From Nocardioides sp. (lineage in GTDB: Bacteria; Actinomycetota; Actinomycetes; Propionibacteriales; Nocardioidaceae), in NCBI GenBank assembly GCA_029264225.1, contig JARICB010000161.1, positions 1-17,733 of the forward strand: a DNA stretch of 17,733 nt, read 5' to 3'. The translations under genes were made by a program, and so were the position numbers. Position 1 is the stretch's first letter, and each line of letters opens with the position of its first letter. Below, one piece after another: positions 1 to 8,758 of this stretch. The notes beneath the pieces are model-generated. The model was not told the DNA's origin. It worked only from the letters and a program-made list of their open reading frames with translations, and searched no databases.

Positions 1-389
1 AGCGCCTGCCGCATGCCAGAGAGCCAGCCGAGACCGGCGTAGAGGGCCAACAGCACACCGACGCTGAAGATGCTCGGCGCATTGTCGGCGATCGTCGCCA
101 GATCGAGCTGGCCCTTACCGGTGCCGATCAGGCCGGGAAGTACCTCGTCGAGGGCTTTCAGCAGGTCTGTCTCGGCGTTGGGGTAGACCTTGGAGACCTG
201 ACCGACGACCGCGAACGCGAGGGCCATGATCGGGAAGAAGGACAGGAACGCGAAGTAGGTGACAGCCGCGGAGAGCGCGTTGCCATTGACCTCCCCGTAG
301 TGCTGCACCATGCGGATCAGATGGTCGAGCAACCCCGACTTCGTGCGCAATACCTGGAGCCGCTGCTTGGCAGCGTCGATGAACGAGAT
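1..389 (-). CDS. YihY/BrkB-family inner-membrane protein (5' part; runs off the left edge)
   Basis: Reading leftward from the 2H phosphoesterase gene, this frame gives about 129 residues typical of the N-terminus of YihY/virulence factor BrkB proteins. It has a short amphipathic start (SFIDAAKQRLQ), then DHLIRMVQHYGEVNGNALSAA, a first membrane helix around VTYFAFLSFFPIMALAFAVVG, and a second hydrophobic stretch near the edge. The family consists of multi-pass membrane proteins of unsettled function; the old RNase BN label is wrong. The start is odd: there is no ATG, GTG or TTG where the family normally begins. An ATC at 389-387 sits 6 nt after GAGGAG (401-396). The in-frame alternatives are TTG at 350 or 332 and ATG at 311, which would trim the usual N-terminus. 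The gene starts 15 nt after the stop of its upstream neighbour, so the two are probably co-transcribed. Family call is firm; start is uncertain. Confidence 0.85.
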   Translation of the reverse strand, partial: MSFIDAAKQRLQVLRTKSGLLDHLIRMVQHYGEVNGNALSAAVTYFAFLSFFPIMALAFAVVGQVSKVYPNAETDLLKALDEVLPGLIGTGKGQLDLATIADNAPSIFSVGVLLALYAGLGWLSGMRQA

Positions 390-404
390 GGAGAACTCCT
401 CGGG

Positions 405-920
405 TCAGGGTTGACGCAGCGCGAAGTCGCGCGTCGGCTGCCAGCCGGCACCGTCGTCGTGGACGTAGAGCGCAAACTCGGAGGCCTCGAAGAGGCACTC
501 GAAGTCGCTGAGCTCGGCGAAGGCGCGGTCCAACTGCTCGTCGGTGAGGTGGTGGGCGATGGTCACGTGGGGGTGGAACGGGAAGGACAGCTCGACCGCC
601 AGCGGTCCGCGGCGTACGGCGGAAGCCAACTGCTCACACTGGGAGATCCCCCGCACCACCGAGACGAACACGACCGGCGAGACCGGCCGGAACGTGCCGG
701 TGCCACGCAGGTGGATCGCGAAGGCGTCAATCTCGCTCGCGACGCTCTCCAGATGAGCCTCGACGGCGGGTAGATCGGCCGTCTCGACCTCGATCGGCGG
801 GATCAACGTGATGTGCGTCGGTATCTGGGCGGCAGTGTGGTCGCCGATGGAGGTCCGGTAGTCCTGGAGCTCGGTTGCCCAAGGCTCCGGAATCGCGACA
901 GCTACTCCGATGGTCGGCAC
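405..920 (-). CDS. 2H phosphoesterase, 2'-5' RNA ligase (LigT/ThpR) family
   Basis: A protein of 171 residues with the two hallmark HxT motifs of the 2H phosphoesterase superfamily: HIT at residues 36-38 (in PTHITLIPP) and HVT at 118-120 (in FHPHVTIAHHL). Their spacing and the total length fit the bacterial LigT/ThpR group. These soluble enzymes hydrolyse or form 2',5' or cyclic phosphodiester linkages in RNA; the physiological substrate is generally unknown. I chose GTG at 920 because the residues before it (to 977) are not family-like and because a TAGGGT -10-like hexamer lies 7 nt upstream, suggesting a leaderless message. It is divergent from trpS with only 62 bp between starts and is followed by the BrkB-like gene. 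From memory, trpS/2H protein/YihY is a recurring actinobacterial neighbourhood. Confidence 0.88.
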   Translation of the reverse strand: MPTIGVAVAIPEPWATELQDYRTSIGDHTAAQIPTHITLIPPIEVETADLPAVEAHLESVASEIDAFAIHLRGTGTFRPVSPVVFVSVVRGISQCEQLASAVRRGPLAVELSFPFHPHVTIAHHLTDEQLDRAFAELSDFECLFEASEFALYVHDDGAGWQPTRDFALRQP

Positions 921-927
921 ACTGGCG

Positions 928-957
928 ACCCTATCCAACTCAGGTCGCAGTGCCCAA
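928..957 (-). promoter_or_regulatory. Candidate leaderless promoter of the 2H phosphoesterase gene
   Basis: On the minus strand TTGGGC (957-952) and TAGGGT (933-928) are separated by 18 nt. TAGGGT ends 7 nt before the GTG at 920. That distance would put the transcription start at the start codon, as is common for actinobacterial leaderless mRNAs. This is inferred from pattern only. Confidence 0.45.
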
Positions 958-968
958 CGGCCGGTTTG

Positions 969-974
969 TAGGAT
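969..974 (+). promoter_or_regulatory. Candidate -10 element of trpS
   Basis: TAGGAT (a TANNNT match) lies 8 nt before the GTG at 983. No clear -35 is visible 17-18 nt upstream. The same AGGA could instead act as a ribosome binding site 9 nt from the start, so the reading as a leaderless promoter is tentative. Confidence 0.35.
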
Positions 975-982
975 CACTCCTT

Positions 983-2032
983 GTGAGTGACTCCTACCAG
1001 GCAGCCCTGGCGCGAAGCGCCGCCATCGAGAAGCGACTGGAGGAGCGCCCGAGCGAACTACGGATGCTGACCGGCGACCGTCCGACCGGCGCCCTGCACA
1101 TCGGCCACTACTTCGGCTCGATCAAGAATCGCGTCAAGTTGCAGCAGCGCGGTGCCGAGATCTGGCAGCTGATCGCCGACTACCAGGTGATCACCGACCG
1201 CGAGGCTCTCGGCGACGTGGCGGGCAACGTGCGCAACCTGGTCATCGACAACATCGCCGCCGGGCTCGACCCCGAGCGCGCGACGACCTTCACCCACTCG
1301 GCGGTGCCCGCGCTCAACCAGCTGATGCTTCCGTTCCTGAGCCTGGTCAGCGTCGCGGAGTTGCAGCGCAACCCCACCGTCAAGGACGAGGCCAAGACCG
1401 CGGGCATCACCTCGATCGGCGGCCTGCTCCTGACCTACCCGGTGCACCAGGCGGCCGACATCTTGTTCTGCAAGGCCAACGTCGTCCCTGTAGGTCGCGA
1501 CCAGTTGCCGCACTTGGAGCAGACCCGGGTCGTGGCCCGCCGCTTCAACGAGCGCTACGGCACCACATTCCCCGAACCCGATGCTCTGCTTTCCGAGGCG
1601 ACGCTGATCCTGGGCCTGGACGGCACGAAGATGAGCAAGTCGAAGGGCAACGTCATCGAGCTGCGGATGAGCGCCGATGAAACGGCGAAGAAGCTCAAGG
1701 GCGCCAAGACCGACAGCGACCGGGTCATCACCTACGAGCCGGAGACCCGGCCCGAGGTGGCCAACCTGCTGCTGCTCATCTCCTTGTGCGAAGGCACCGA
1801 CCCCGAGCAGGTCGCGGTCGAGATCGGCGACGGCGGAGGCGGAGAGCTGAAGAAGCGGCTCATCGACGCGATCAACACCGAGCTCGCTCCCCTGCGCGCG
1901 CGACGCAGCGAACTTGAGACCGATCCGGGCTACGTCAGCGAGATTCTGCGGCGCGGCAATGAGCGCGCCAACGAGGTCGCGAATGCCACCCTCGACGAGG
2001 TGCGTGACCGGATGGGCATGCGCTACGTCTGA
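983..2032 (+). CDS. trpS: Tryptophan--tRNA ligase
   Basis: A cytoplasmic class Ic aminoacyl-tRNA synthetase of 349 residues that charges tRNA-Trp. The HIGH signature is exact at residues 39-42 (TGALHIGHYFG) and KMSKS is exact at 216-220 (GLDGTKMSKSKGN). The tryptophan-pocket region with PVHQAADILF and VGRDQLPHLEQT is also present. The opening LTGDRPTGALHIGH and the KNRVKLQQ segment resemble the TrpRS group that includes Deinococcus TrpRS II and one of the Streptomyces paralogues, more than the Bacillus/E. coli type, which opens with SGxQPSG. I chose GTG 983 (VSDSYQAALARSA) because homologues begin there; the ATG at 875 adds about 36 residues with no family resemblance. It is divergent from the 2H phosphoesterase gene and convergent with the MFS gene (22 bp gap). 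Confidence 0.96.
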   Translation: MSDSYQAALARSAAIEKRLEERPSELRMLTGDRPTGALHIGHYFGSIKNRVKLQQRGAEIWQLIADYQVITDREALGDVAGNVRNLVIDNIAAGLDPERATTFTHSAVPALNQLMLPFLSLVSVAELQRNPTVKDEAKTAGITSIGGLLLTYPVHQAADILFCKANVVPVGRDQLPHLEQTRVVARRFNERYGTTFPEPDALLSEATLILGLDGTKMSKSKGNVIELRMSADETAKKLKGAKTDSDRVITYEPETRPEVANLLLLISLCEGTDPEQVAVEIGDGGGGELKKRLIDAINTELAPLRARRSELETDPGYVSEILRRGNERANEVANATLDEVRDRMGMRYV

Positions 2033-2054
2033 GCTGGGCTGCCCGTGGCCGCGC

Positions 2055-3263
2055 TCAGCCCGTCCGTCGACTGAGCGTGGCCGACAGGGCGAGGACGAGC
2101 ACGCCGACGGCTGCTAAGCCCGCTCCCACCAGGCCCGGCGCCCGGTAGCCCAACCCGGCAGCGACCACCAGGCCGCCGACCCAGGCGCCGAGCGCGTTGG
2201 CGATGTTGAGCGAGGCATGGTTCATCGCCGCGCCCATGGTCTGAGCGTCACCGGAGACGCTCATCAGTCGCAACTGCAGGTTGACCACCAGGATCGAGCC
2301 GGTGACGGTGATCCCGAAGACGATGGGCAGGGTCGCCCAGCCGTAGGGGGCCAGCCAGGCGAAGGCCAGGAGCAACAGCCCCTGCCCGACGCCGCCGATG
2401 AAAAGCGACTTGAAGACCGACCAGGAGGCCATCTCACCGGCCAGCCAGGTTCCGGCGACCATGCCGAGGCCGAACGCGAACAGGAACACCGGCGCCACGG
2501 TCTCGGGCAGCCCGCCGACCTCGGTCAGCGTAGGAACGATGTAGGTGTAGACCGCGAACATGCCACCGAAACCGACGGCGCCGACCAGCAGGGTCAACAA
2601 CACCTGGGGTTTGCCCAGGGCCGACAGTTCACGCTTCCAATGAGCCTCCCGGTCGCCAGGCACGCTGGGGACGAAGACCGAGACCATGAGCAGCGTCAGG
2701 AGACCGAGCACGCTCACCGCCCAGAAGGCGGAGCGCCAGCCGAGGTGCTGTCCCATCCAGGTGGCTGCGGGCACGCCCACCACGTTGGCAACGCTCAGGC
2801 CGAGCATGATCGCTGCGACGGCCCGTCCCCGTCGCGACGGGGTGGCCATGCTGGCGGCGACCAGTGACGCGATACCGAAGTAGGCGCCGTGCGGCAGTCC
2901 GGCAGCGAAGCGTGCCGCCATCAGGGCGCCGTAGGACGTTGCGAGGGCACTCGCCGCGTTGCCGACCACGAAGGCCACCATCAGCGCCATCAGCAGCGCC
3001 CGACGCGGCAGCCTCGAGCCGAGGATCGCGAGAAGTGGCGCCCCCACCACGACTCCGAGGGCGTAGGCGGAGATGACGTGCCCACCGGTCGGGATCGAGA
3101 CCTCGACTCCGCGGGCGATCTGCGGAAGAAGCCCCATAGTGACGAACTCGGTGGTGCCGATGGCGAAGCCACCGGTGGCCAGGGCAAGGATCGCCAGCCC
3201 GAAGTGGCTGGCCTGCAGGGCGGCGGTCTCGGTAGGTGTAGCGGCGGCGGTGGTCGTCGTCAA
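2055..3263 (-). CDS. MFS transporter, DHA1 (drug:H+ antiporter-1, 12-TM) type
   Basis: A polytopic membrane protein of about 402 residues. The first helix carries FAIGTTEFVTMGLLPQIA, a signature shared by DHA1-family sugar/drug exporters (AraJ/YdhP/Cmx-like). A motif-A-like loop (GSRLPRRALL) follows helix 2, and a helix-5 segment (SVANVVGVPAATWMGQHLGW) resembles the antiporter motif. A long cytoplasmic loop (GDREAHWKRELSALGKPQ) divides the two six-helix halves. The substrate cannot be read from sequence; export of a small molecule or drug is the family expectation. I prefer TTG 3263 because it follows GGAGAG closely and leaves about 20 residues before helix 1. An in-frame ATG at 3356 would add 31 residues of non-conserved sequence. 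The gene lies downstream of icd on the same strand, but a strong hairpin separates them, so it is probably its own unit. Confidence 0.88.
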   Translation of the reverse strand: MTTTTAAATPTETAALQASHFGLAILALATGGFAIGTTEFVTMGLLPQIARGVEVSIPTGGHVISAYALGVVVGAPLLAILGSRLPRRALLMALMVAFVVGNAASALATSYGALMAARFAAGLPHGAYFGIASLVAASMATPSRRGRAVAAIMLGLSVANVVGVPAATWMGQHLGWRSAFWAVSVLGLLTLLMVSVFVPSVPGDREAHWKRELSALGKPQVLLTLLVGAVGFGGMFAVYTYIVPTLTEVGGLPETVAPVFLFAFGLGMVAGTWLAGEMASWSVFKSLFIGGVGQGLLLLAFAWLAPYGWATLPIVFGITVTGSILVVNLQLRLMSVSGDAQTMGAAMNHASLNIANALGAWVGGLVVAAGLGYRAPGLVGAGLAAVGVLVLALSATLSRRTG

Positions 3264-3395
3264 GGGCTCTCCGGCGAGGTTCAACGCAAGTGGCGGGCTG
3301 ACGGTGGACGCAGCGCGGGTCGTCGCGTGACGCGAATCGGCTCCTCCATGATGCAAGACCTCGGGCCACGTGGCGATTCCGCGCCGCGACCCGCT

Positions 3396-3428
3396 GCGGC
3401 GGCGTCCGATGGACTCGGACGCCGCCGC
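3396..3428 (-). terminator. Hairpin terminator of icd
   Basis: A perfect 14-bp GC-rich stem (GCGGCGGCGTCCGA at 3396-3409 with its complement at 3415-3428) encloses a 5-nt loop. It begins 6 nt after the icd stop. No T-run follows on the minus strand, as is often the case for actinobacterial terminators. Confidence 0.8.
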
Positions 3429-3434
3429 CGGCGA

Positions 3435-5660
<2,226 letters not shown>

Positions 5661-5695
5661 CTATGTCACGAAGATGAGTACGAAGCTGAAATTAA

Positions 5696-5707
5696 CTTGA
5701 CGTCAAG
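5696..5707. promoter_or_regulatory. Palindromic candidate operator upstream of icd
   Basis: CTTGACGTCAAG is a perfect 12-bp palindrome 51 bp upstream of the icd start. It contains TTGACG on each strand, so it may overlap a -35 element. Its CTTGA...TCAAG form resembles sites bound by MarR-family regulators. From memory, Streptomyces TamR, which is reported to control aconitase and isocitrate dehydrogenase genes, binds sites of this kind. The palindrome is directly seen; the regulator is an inference. Confidence 0.55.
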
Positions 5708-5755
5708 ATACCTGACGCCCTGATGTCCAGCCTCGCACCCGTCGCCCCTGATCGC

Positions 5756-5789
5756 TAGAGTGCCCGTGGTTCACGGGGGCGAGCACTCT
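5756..5789 (+). promoter_or_regulatory. Candidate -10 and interrupted inverted repeat upstream of the aquaporin gene
   Basis: TAGAGT (5756-5761) fits TANNNT. Overlapping it, AGAGTGC (5757-5763) pairs with GCACTCT (5783-5789), and CCGTG (5764-5768) pairs with CACGG (5772-5776) around a 3-nt loop, leaving a 6-nt bulge on the right arm. It could be an operator over the promoter or a 5'-leader hairpin; I cannot tell which. A purine-rich ribosome binding site (AAGAAAGG) follows before ATG 5811. Confidence 0.4.
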
Positions 5790-5810
5790 GCTTGCCAAGA
5801 AAGGCCTCAC

Positions 5811-6896
5811 ATGATGGATATCGACGAGACACCTACGACCGGCCAGAAGTTCTCCGCCGAGCTGATCGGCACGTTCGTCCTGGTCTTCTTCGGCTGCGGG
5901 GCCGCGATCGGCTCCGGCCTGACCGCCGGCGATTCCTCCGGCTACATCGTGACGGGCCTGACCTTCGGCCTGACGGTCCTCGTCATGGCCTATGCCGTGG
6001 GTCGCATCTCCGGAGGGCACTTCAACCCGGCCGTCACCCTGGGCGCGAGCCTCGGCGGCCGGCTCCCGTGGAGCCAGGCTGGCATCTACGTCGCCGCGCA
6101 GCTCGTCGGTGGGCTCCTGGCCGGCGCAGCCCTGTTCACCATCCTGCATGGTTTCGAGGGCTTCAATTCCGAGGGCAACATGGCCCAGAACAGCTTCGGC
6201 GCCGAGGGCAGCGGCATCGCCTGGTGGGCGGCCTTCCTCCTTGAGGCGCTGCTGACGATGATCTTCCTGTGGGTGATCCTGGCCGTTACCGACGCCCGCA
6301 ACGAGTTCCAGGCCGTCATGGGTCCACTCGCGATCGGCTTCTCACTGGCCATGATCCACTTCGCCTCGATGTTCGCCACCGGTACGTCGGTGAACCCGGC
6401 TCGTTCGATCGGTCCCGCCGTCTTCGCCGGCACTGACGCGATCATCCAACTGTGGCTCTTCATCCTGGCCCCGCTCCTCGGCGCGGCCATCGCCGGACTG
6501 ACCTACCCGCTGCTCTTCGATCACGGCTCCGAGCCGGTCGCAGGGTCGGGTCTCAACTTCGGCGGCGGGCGCCGGCGCAAGTCGGCCAGCTACGCCCCTC
6601 CGCAGAGCTACGAGCAGCAGTGGAACCAGGGCCAGCCGCACCAGTGGCAGCCCGGCCAGCAGCCCGGCCAGCAGCCCGGCCAGTACCCCGGCCAGTACCC
6701 CGGCCAACAGCCCGGCCAGCAGTGGGGTCAGCCCGGCCCGGCTCCCTACGCACCGCCGCCCCCGCCTCAGCAGTACGGACAGCCTGCTCCGGCCCCATAT
6801 GCACCGCCGGCCCAACAGCCGCCGACCCAGCACTGGGGTCAGCCGATCGAGGGCGATGACGAGGACGGCCGAACCCAGATACGTCGACCCGACTGA
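5811..6896 (+). CDS. aqpZ: Aquaporin (AqpZ-type water channel) with a long QPG-rich C-terminal tail
   Basis: A 361-residue membrane protein of the MIP family. Residues 10-240 hold six helices and two half-helices with both NPA boxes (N72-P73-A74 in GGHFNPAVTLG and N195-P196-A197 in TSVNPARSIG). The predicted selectivity filter is F52, H183, T192, R198, the water-selective AqpZ pattern rather than the wider glycerol-facilitator pattern. Residues about 250-361 are an added hydrophilic tail absent from ordinary AqpZ. It has a basic GGGRRRKS patch, seven QPGQ-like tetrapeptides (281-308), two GPAPYAPP-like copies and an acidic end EGDDEDGRTQIRRPD. By the positive-inside rule the tail is cytoplasmic. 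T355 next to Q resembles Ser/Thr-kinase sites in actinobacterial proteins, which is inference. A second ATG at 5814 is an equally possible start. Confidence 0.94.
   Translation: MMDIDETPTTGQKFSAELIGTFVLVFFGCGAAIGSGLTAGDSSGYIVTGLTFGLTVLVMAYAVGRISGGHFNPAVTLGASLGGRLPWSQAGIYVAAQLVGGLLAGAALFTILHGFEGFNSEGNMAQNSFGAEGSGIAWWAAFLLEALLTMIFLWVILAVTDARNEFQAVMGPLAIGFSLAMIHFASMFATGTSVNPARSIGPAVFAGTDAIIQLWLFILAPLLGAAIAGLTYPLLFDHGSEPVAGSGLNFGGGRRRKSASYAPPQSYEQQWNQGQPHQWQPGQQPGQQPGQYPGQYPGQQPGQQWGQPGPAPYAPPPPPQQYGQPAPAPYAPPAQQPPTQHWGQPIEGDDEDGRTQIRRPD
6648..6731 (+). repeat. In-frame 12-bp tandem repeat coding for QPGQ units in the aquaporin tail
   Basis: Six consecutive 12-nt units of the form CAGCCCGGCCAG (units 4 and 5 start with TAC, giving YPGQ) are followed by a diverged seventh, QWGQ. 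Because the unit is a multiple of three, gain or loss of copies would keep the frame, so copy number may vary between strains. Confidence 0.9.
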
Positions 6897-6906
6897 TCAG
6901 ATCCTT

Positions 6907-6945
6907 CGACGAGCCCCGCAACCCGTCAAGGTGCGGGGCTCGTCG
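6907..6945 (+). terminator. Terminator of the aquaporin gene, overlapping the end of the convergent lipoprotein gene
   Basis: CGACGAGCCCCGCA (6907-6920) pairs perfectly with TGCGGGGCTCGTCG (6932-6945) around an 11-nt loop, starting 11 nt after the aquaporin stop. The loop contains the stop codon of the lipoprotein gene (6926-6928), and the right arm encodes its last residues. It may act in both directions. Confidence 0.8.
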
Positions 6946-7657
6946 GCGCATGAGAGACGAGTGCGGTCGTCGCTTCCGCGGTCTCGCTCAGCACCAGACC
7001 TACGCCGGGTGCATAGAAGCGAAGCGCGTCACGTCGCGGAGCAAGCGGGTCGGTCTCGCGGATCTCCACCACGTCGTCCCAGCCCTGGGTCCCGCTCTGC
7101 GCGCTGGTGGCGACGTCGAGCACCTCTGAGTGGCTCTCGGCCACCCCCGCGGCGTACCCCTGCCGGAAGCCGTCGCCGACCCGCGGCAGCGCCGGCATGA
7201 CCAAGCCTGCCTCCGCACCGTCGACCCCGGCCAGCCAGTCATCCGCGCCGAACGCCCACACGTTGCCGGCCCGGTCCTGGGCGAAGTACTCGGTGCTGCT
7301 CGCGCGAGCACCTCGGCGCTCGGCCCGCCCCGCGACAGTGGTCGTGACGGGGGTCGTCACAACCCCGTCGATCTCGCGAGTCGCTGCTGGCACGGTGACG
7401 GTGATGGTCGCGGCGCGACCGGTGAGCCTTGTCCGCTCGTAGGTCCACTCACTGCCGACGGCCAGCGGAAGGCGCGGGTTTTCGATCCTATCGACGAAGT
7501 CGCCCGAGTCTGGCGAGGGCGTCGGGATCTCCAGCCCGTCGATGCCGGACGGGTCGATGGAACGCGGCGCACCGACCCCGCAGCCGGTCGCAGCGAGGGC
7601 GAGCGCGACGAGTGCGATCAACACGCGATGGCGGACGGTGGGCGTCGTGCGAGGCAT
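6926..7657 (-). CDS. Secreted lipoprotein of unknown function
   Basis: A 243-residue protein with a lipoprotein signal: a basic start ([11 protein letters not shown]), hydrophobic core ([14 protein letters not shown]) and Cys26 in an AATGC lipobox, so it is probably anchored to the outer face of the membrane. The mature part shows the pattern of a widespread unnamed family: [19 protein letters not shown] near the N-terminus, then [36 protein letters not shown] and a terminal [14 protein letters not shown] recognise the pattern but know of no function for it; it may be a beta-rich extracellular domain. No clear Shine-Dalgarno precedes ATG 7657. It converges on the aquaporin gene, with its 3' end inside that gene's terminator hairpin. 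Its upstream region (7658-7758, 101 bp) is shared with divergent mdh. Confidence 0.8.
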   Translation of the reverse strand: MPRTTPTVRHRVLIALVALALAATGCGVGAPRSIDPSGIDGLEIPTPSPDSGDFVDRIENPRLPLAVGSEWTYERTRLTGRAATITVTVPAATREIDGVVTTPVTTTVAGRAERRGARASSTEYFAQDRAGNVWAFGADDWLAGVDGAEAGLVMPALPRVGDGFRQGYAAGVAESHSEVLDVATSAQSGTQGWDDVVEIRETDPLAPRRDALRFYAPGVGLVLSETAEATTALVSHAPTSPAP

Positions 7658-7758
7658 GGGAGGAGAATGCCAGCCAACCCTCCCCGGGCCGACGGCGAGC
7701 GGCGCTGCTAGCGTCGCTGACAGTTCGAACCACTCAATTTCTCGTACAGGAGTCCCTC

Positions 7759-8745
7759 GTGAGCACCACTCCCCTCAAGGTTGCCGTTACCGGTGCGGCC
7801 GGTCAGATCGGCTACAGCCTGCTGTTCCGTCTCGCGAGCGGCTCGCTGCTCGGCGATCGGCCGATCGAGCTGCGGCTGCTGGAGATCGAGCCCGCACTGA
7901 AGACGCTGGAAGGCGTAGTCATGGAGCTCGACGACTGCGCCTTCCCGATGCTGGCGGGCATCGAGATCGGGCACGAGCCCGAGAAGGTCTTCGACGGCGT
8001 CAACCTCGCGCTGCTCGTCGGCGCTCGCCCGCGCGGCCCCGGTATGGAGCGTGGCGACCTGCTTGAGGCCAACGGCGCCATCTTCACCGCGCAGGGCAAG
8101 GCCCTCAACGCAGTGGCGGCCGACGATGTACGTATCGGCGTCACCGGCAACCCGGCCAACACCAATGCGCTGATCGCGATGACCAACGCGCCCGACATCC
8201 CCCAGGAGCGTTTCTCGGCGCTGACCCGCCTCGACCACAACCGGGCGATCTCGCAGCTGGCCGCGAAGACCGGTGCAGCCGTGACCGACATCAAGAAGCT
8301 CACGATCTGGGGCAACCACTCGGCCACGCAGTACCCCGACCTCTTCCACGCCGAGGTCGGCGGCAAGAACGCCGCCGAGCTGATCGGTGACCAGAACTGG
8401 CTGGAGAACGACTTCATCCCTACCGTCGCCAAGCGCGGCGCAGCCATCATCGATGCCCGCGGTTCGTCCAGTGCCGCATCCGCCGCCTCCGCCACCGTCG
8501 ACGCCGCCCGCGACTGGCTGCTCGGCTCCGCGAAGGACGACTGGGTCTCGATGGCTGTGGTCTCCGACGGCTCCTACGGCGTTCCCGAAGGCCTCATCTC
8601 TTCCTTCCCGGTCACCACCAAGAACGGTGACTGGGAGATCGTCCAGGGACTTCAGATCAACGACTTCTCCCGCAGCAGGATCGACGCCTCGACGGCCGAA
8701 CTCGCCGAAGAGCGCGACGCCGTCAAGGGCCTTGGCCTGATCTGA
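7759..8745 (+). CDS. mdh: NAD-dependent malate dehydrogenase
   Basis: Interconverts malate and oxaloacetate in the TCA cycle (cytoplasm). The 328 residues contain the Rossmann glycine motif [14 protein letters not shown] (residues 11-24) and E42 at the end of strand 2, favouring NAD over NADP. The substrate and catalytic residues are also present: R92 and R98 in [15 protein letters not shown]131 in GNPANTN, the D159/H187 pair (RLDHNRA and [11 protein letters not shown]) and R162. Length and motifs match the MDH group close to cytosolic MDH that is usual in actinobacteria. The GTG at 7759 has AGGAG 6 nt upstream (7748-7752), which settles the start; the open frame continues upstream without family similarity. 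It converges on DUF3017 with a 4-bp gap inside a hairpin. Confidence 0.97.
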   Translation: MSTTPLKVAVTGAAGQIGYSLLFRLASGSLLGDRPIELRLLEIEPALKTLEGVVMELDDCAFPMLAGIEIGHEPEKVFDGVNLALLVGARPRGPGMERGDLLEANGAIFTAQGKALNAVAADDVRIGVTGNPANTNALIAMTNAPDIPQERFSALTRLDHNRAISQLAAKTGAAVTDIKKLTIWGNHSATQYPDLFHAEVGGKNAAELIGDQNWLENDFIPTVAKRGAAIIDARGSSSAASAASATVDAARDWLLGSAKDDWVSMAVVSDGSYGVPEGLISSFPVTTKNGDWEIVQGLQINDFSRSRIDASTAELAEERDAVKGLGLI

Positions 8746-8758
8746 GGGCTCAGAGGCC
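8734..8758. terminator. Shared hairpin between convergent mdh and the DUF3017 gene
   Basis: TCTGA (8741-8745) pairs with TCAGA (8750-8754) around the loop GGGC, extended by GGCC (8734-8737) with GGCC (8755-8758) and a TGA bulge. Both genes' stop codons are in the stem and the whole intergenic gap is the loop. The stem is modest, so terminator strength is uncertain. Confidence 0.5.

Noticed and set aside
875..982. Upstream ATG start for trpS
   Set aside because: The added residues show no family similarity and would overlap the divergent 2H gene's coding region; homologues start at the GTG at 983.
2029..2061. Weak hairpins between trpS and the MFS gene (GGGCTG/CAGCCC or CTGAGC/GCTCAG)
   Set aside because: Only six base pairs each, mutually exclusive and with large loops; not enough to call a terminator.
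3264..3356. Upstream ATG start (3356) for the DHA1-type MFS gene
   Set aside because: It would add a Thr/Ala/Arg-rich leader before helix 1; TTG 3263 has a close GGAGAG. This is not fully excluded.
6648..6731. Short regular repeats as a CRISPR-like array
   Set aside because: The repeats are in-frame 12-nt units without spacers inside the aquaporin coding sequence, and no cas genes are present.
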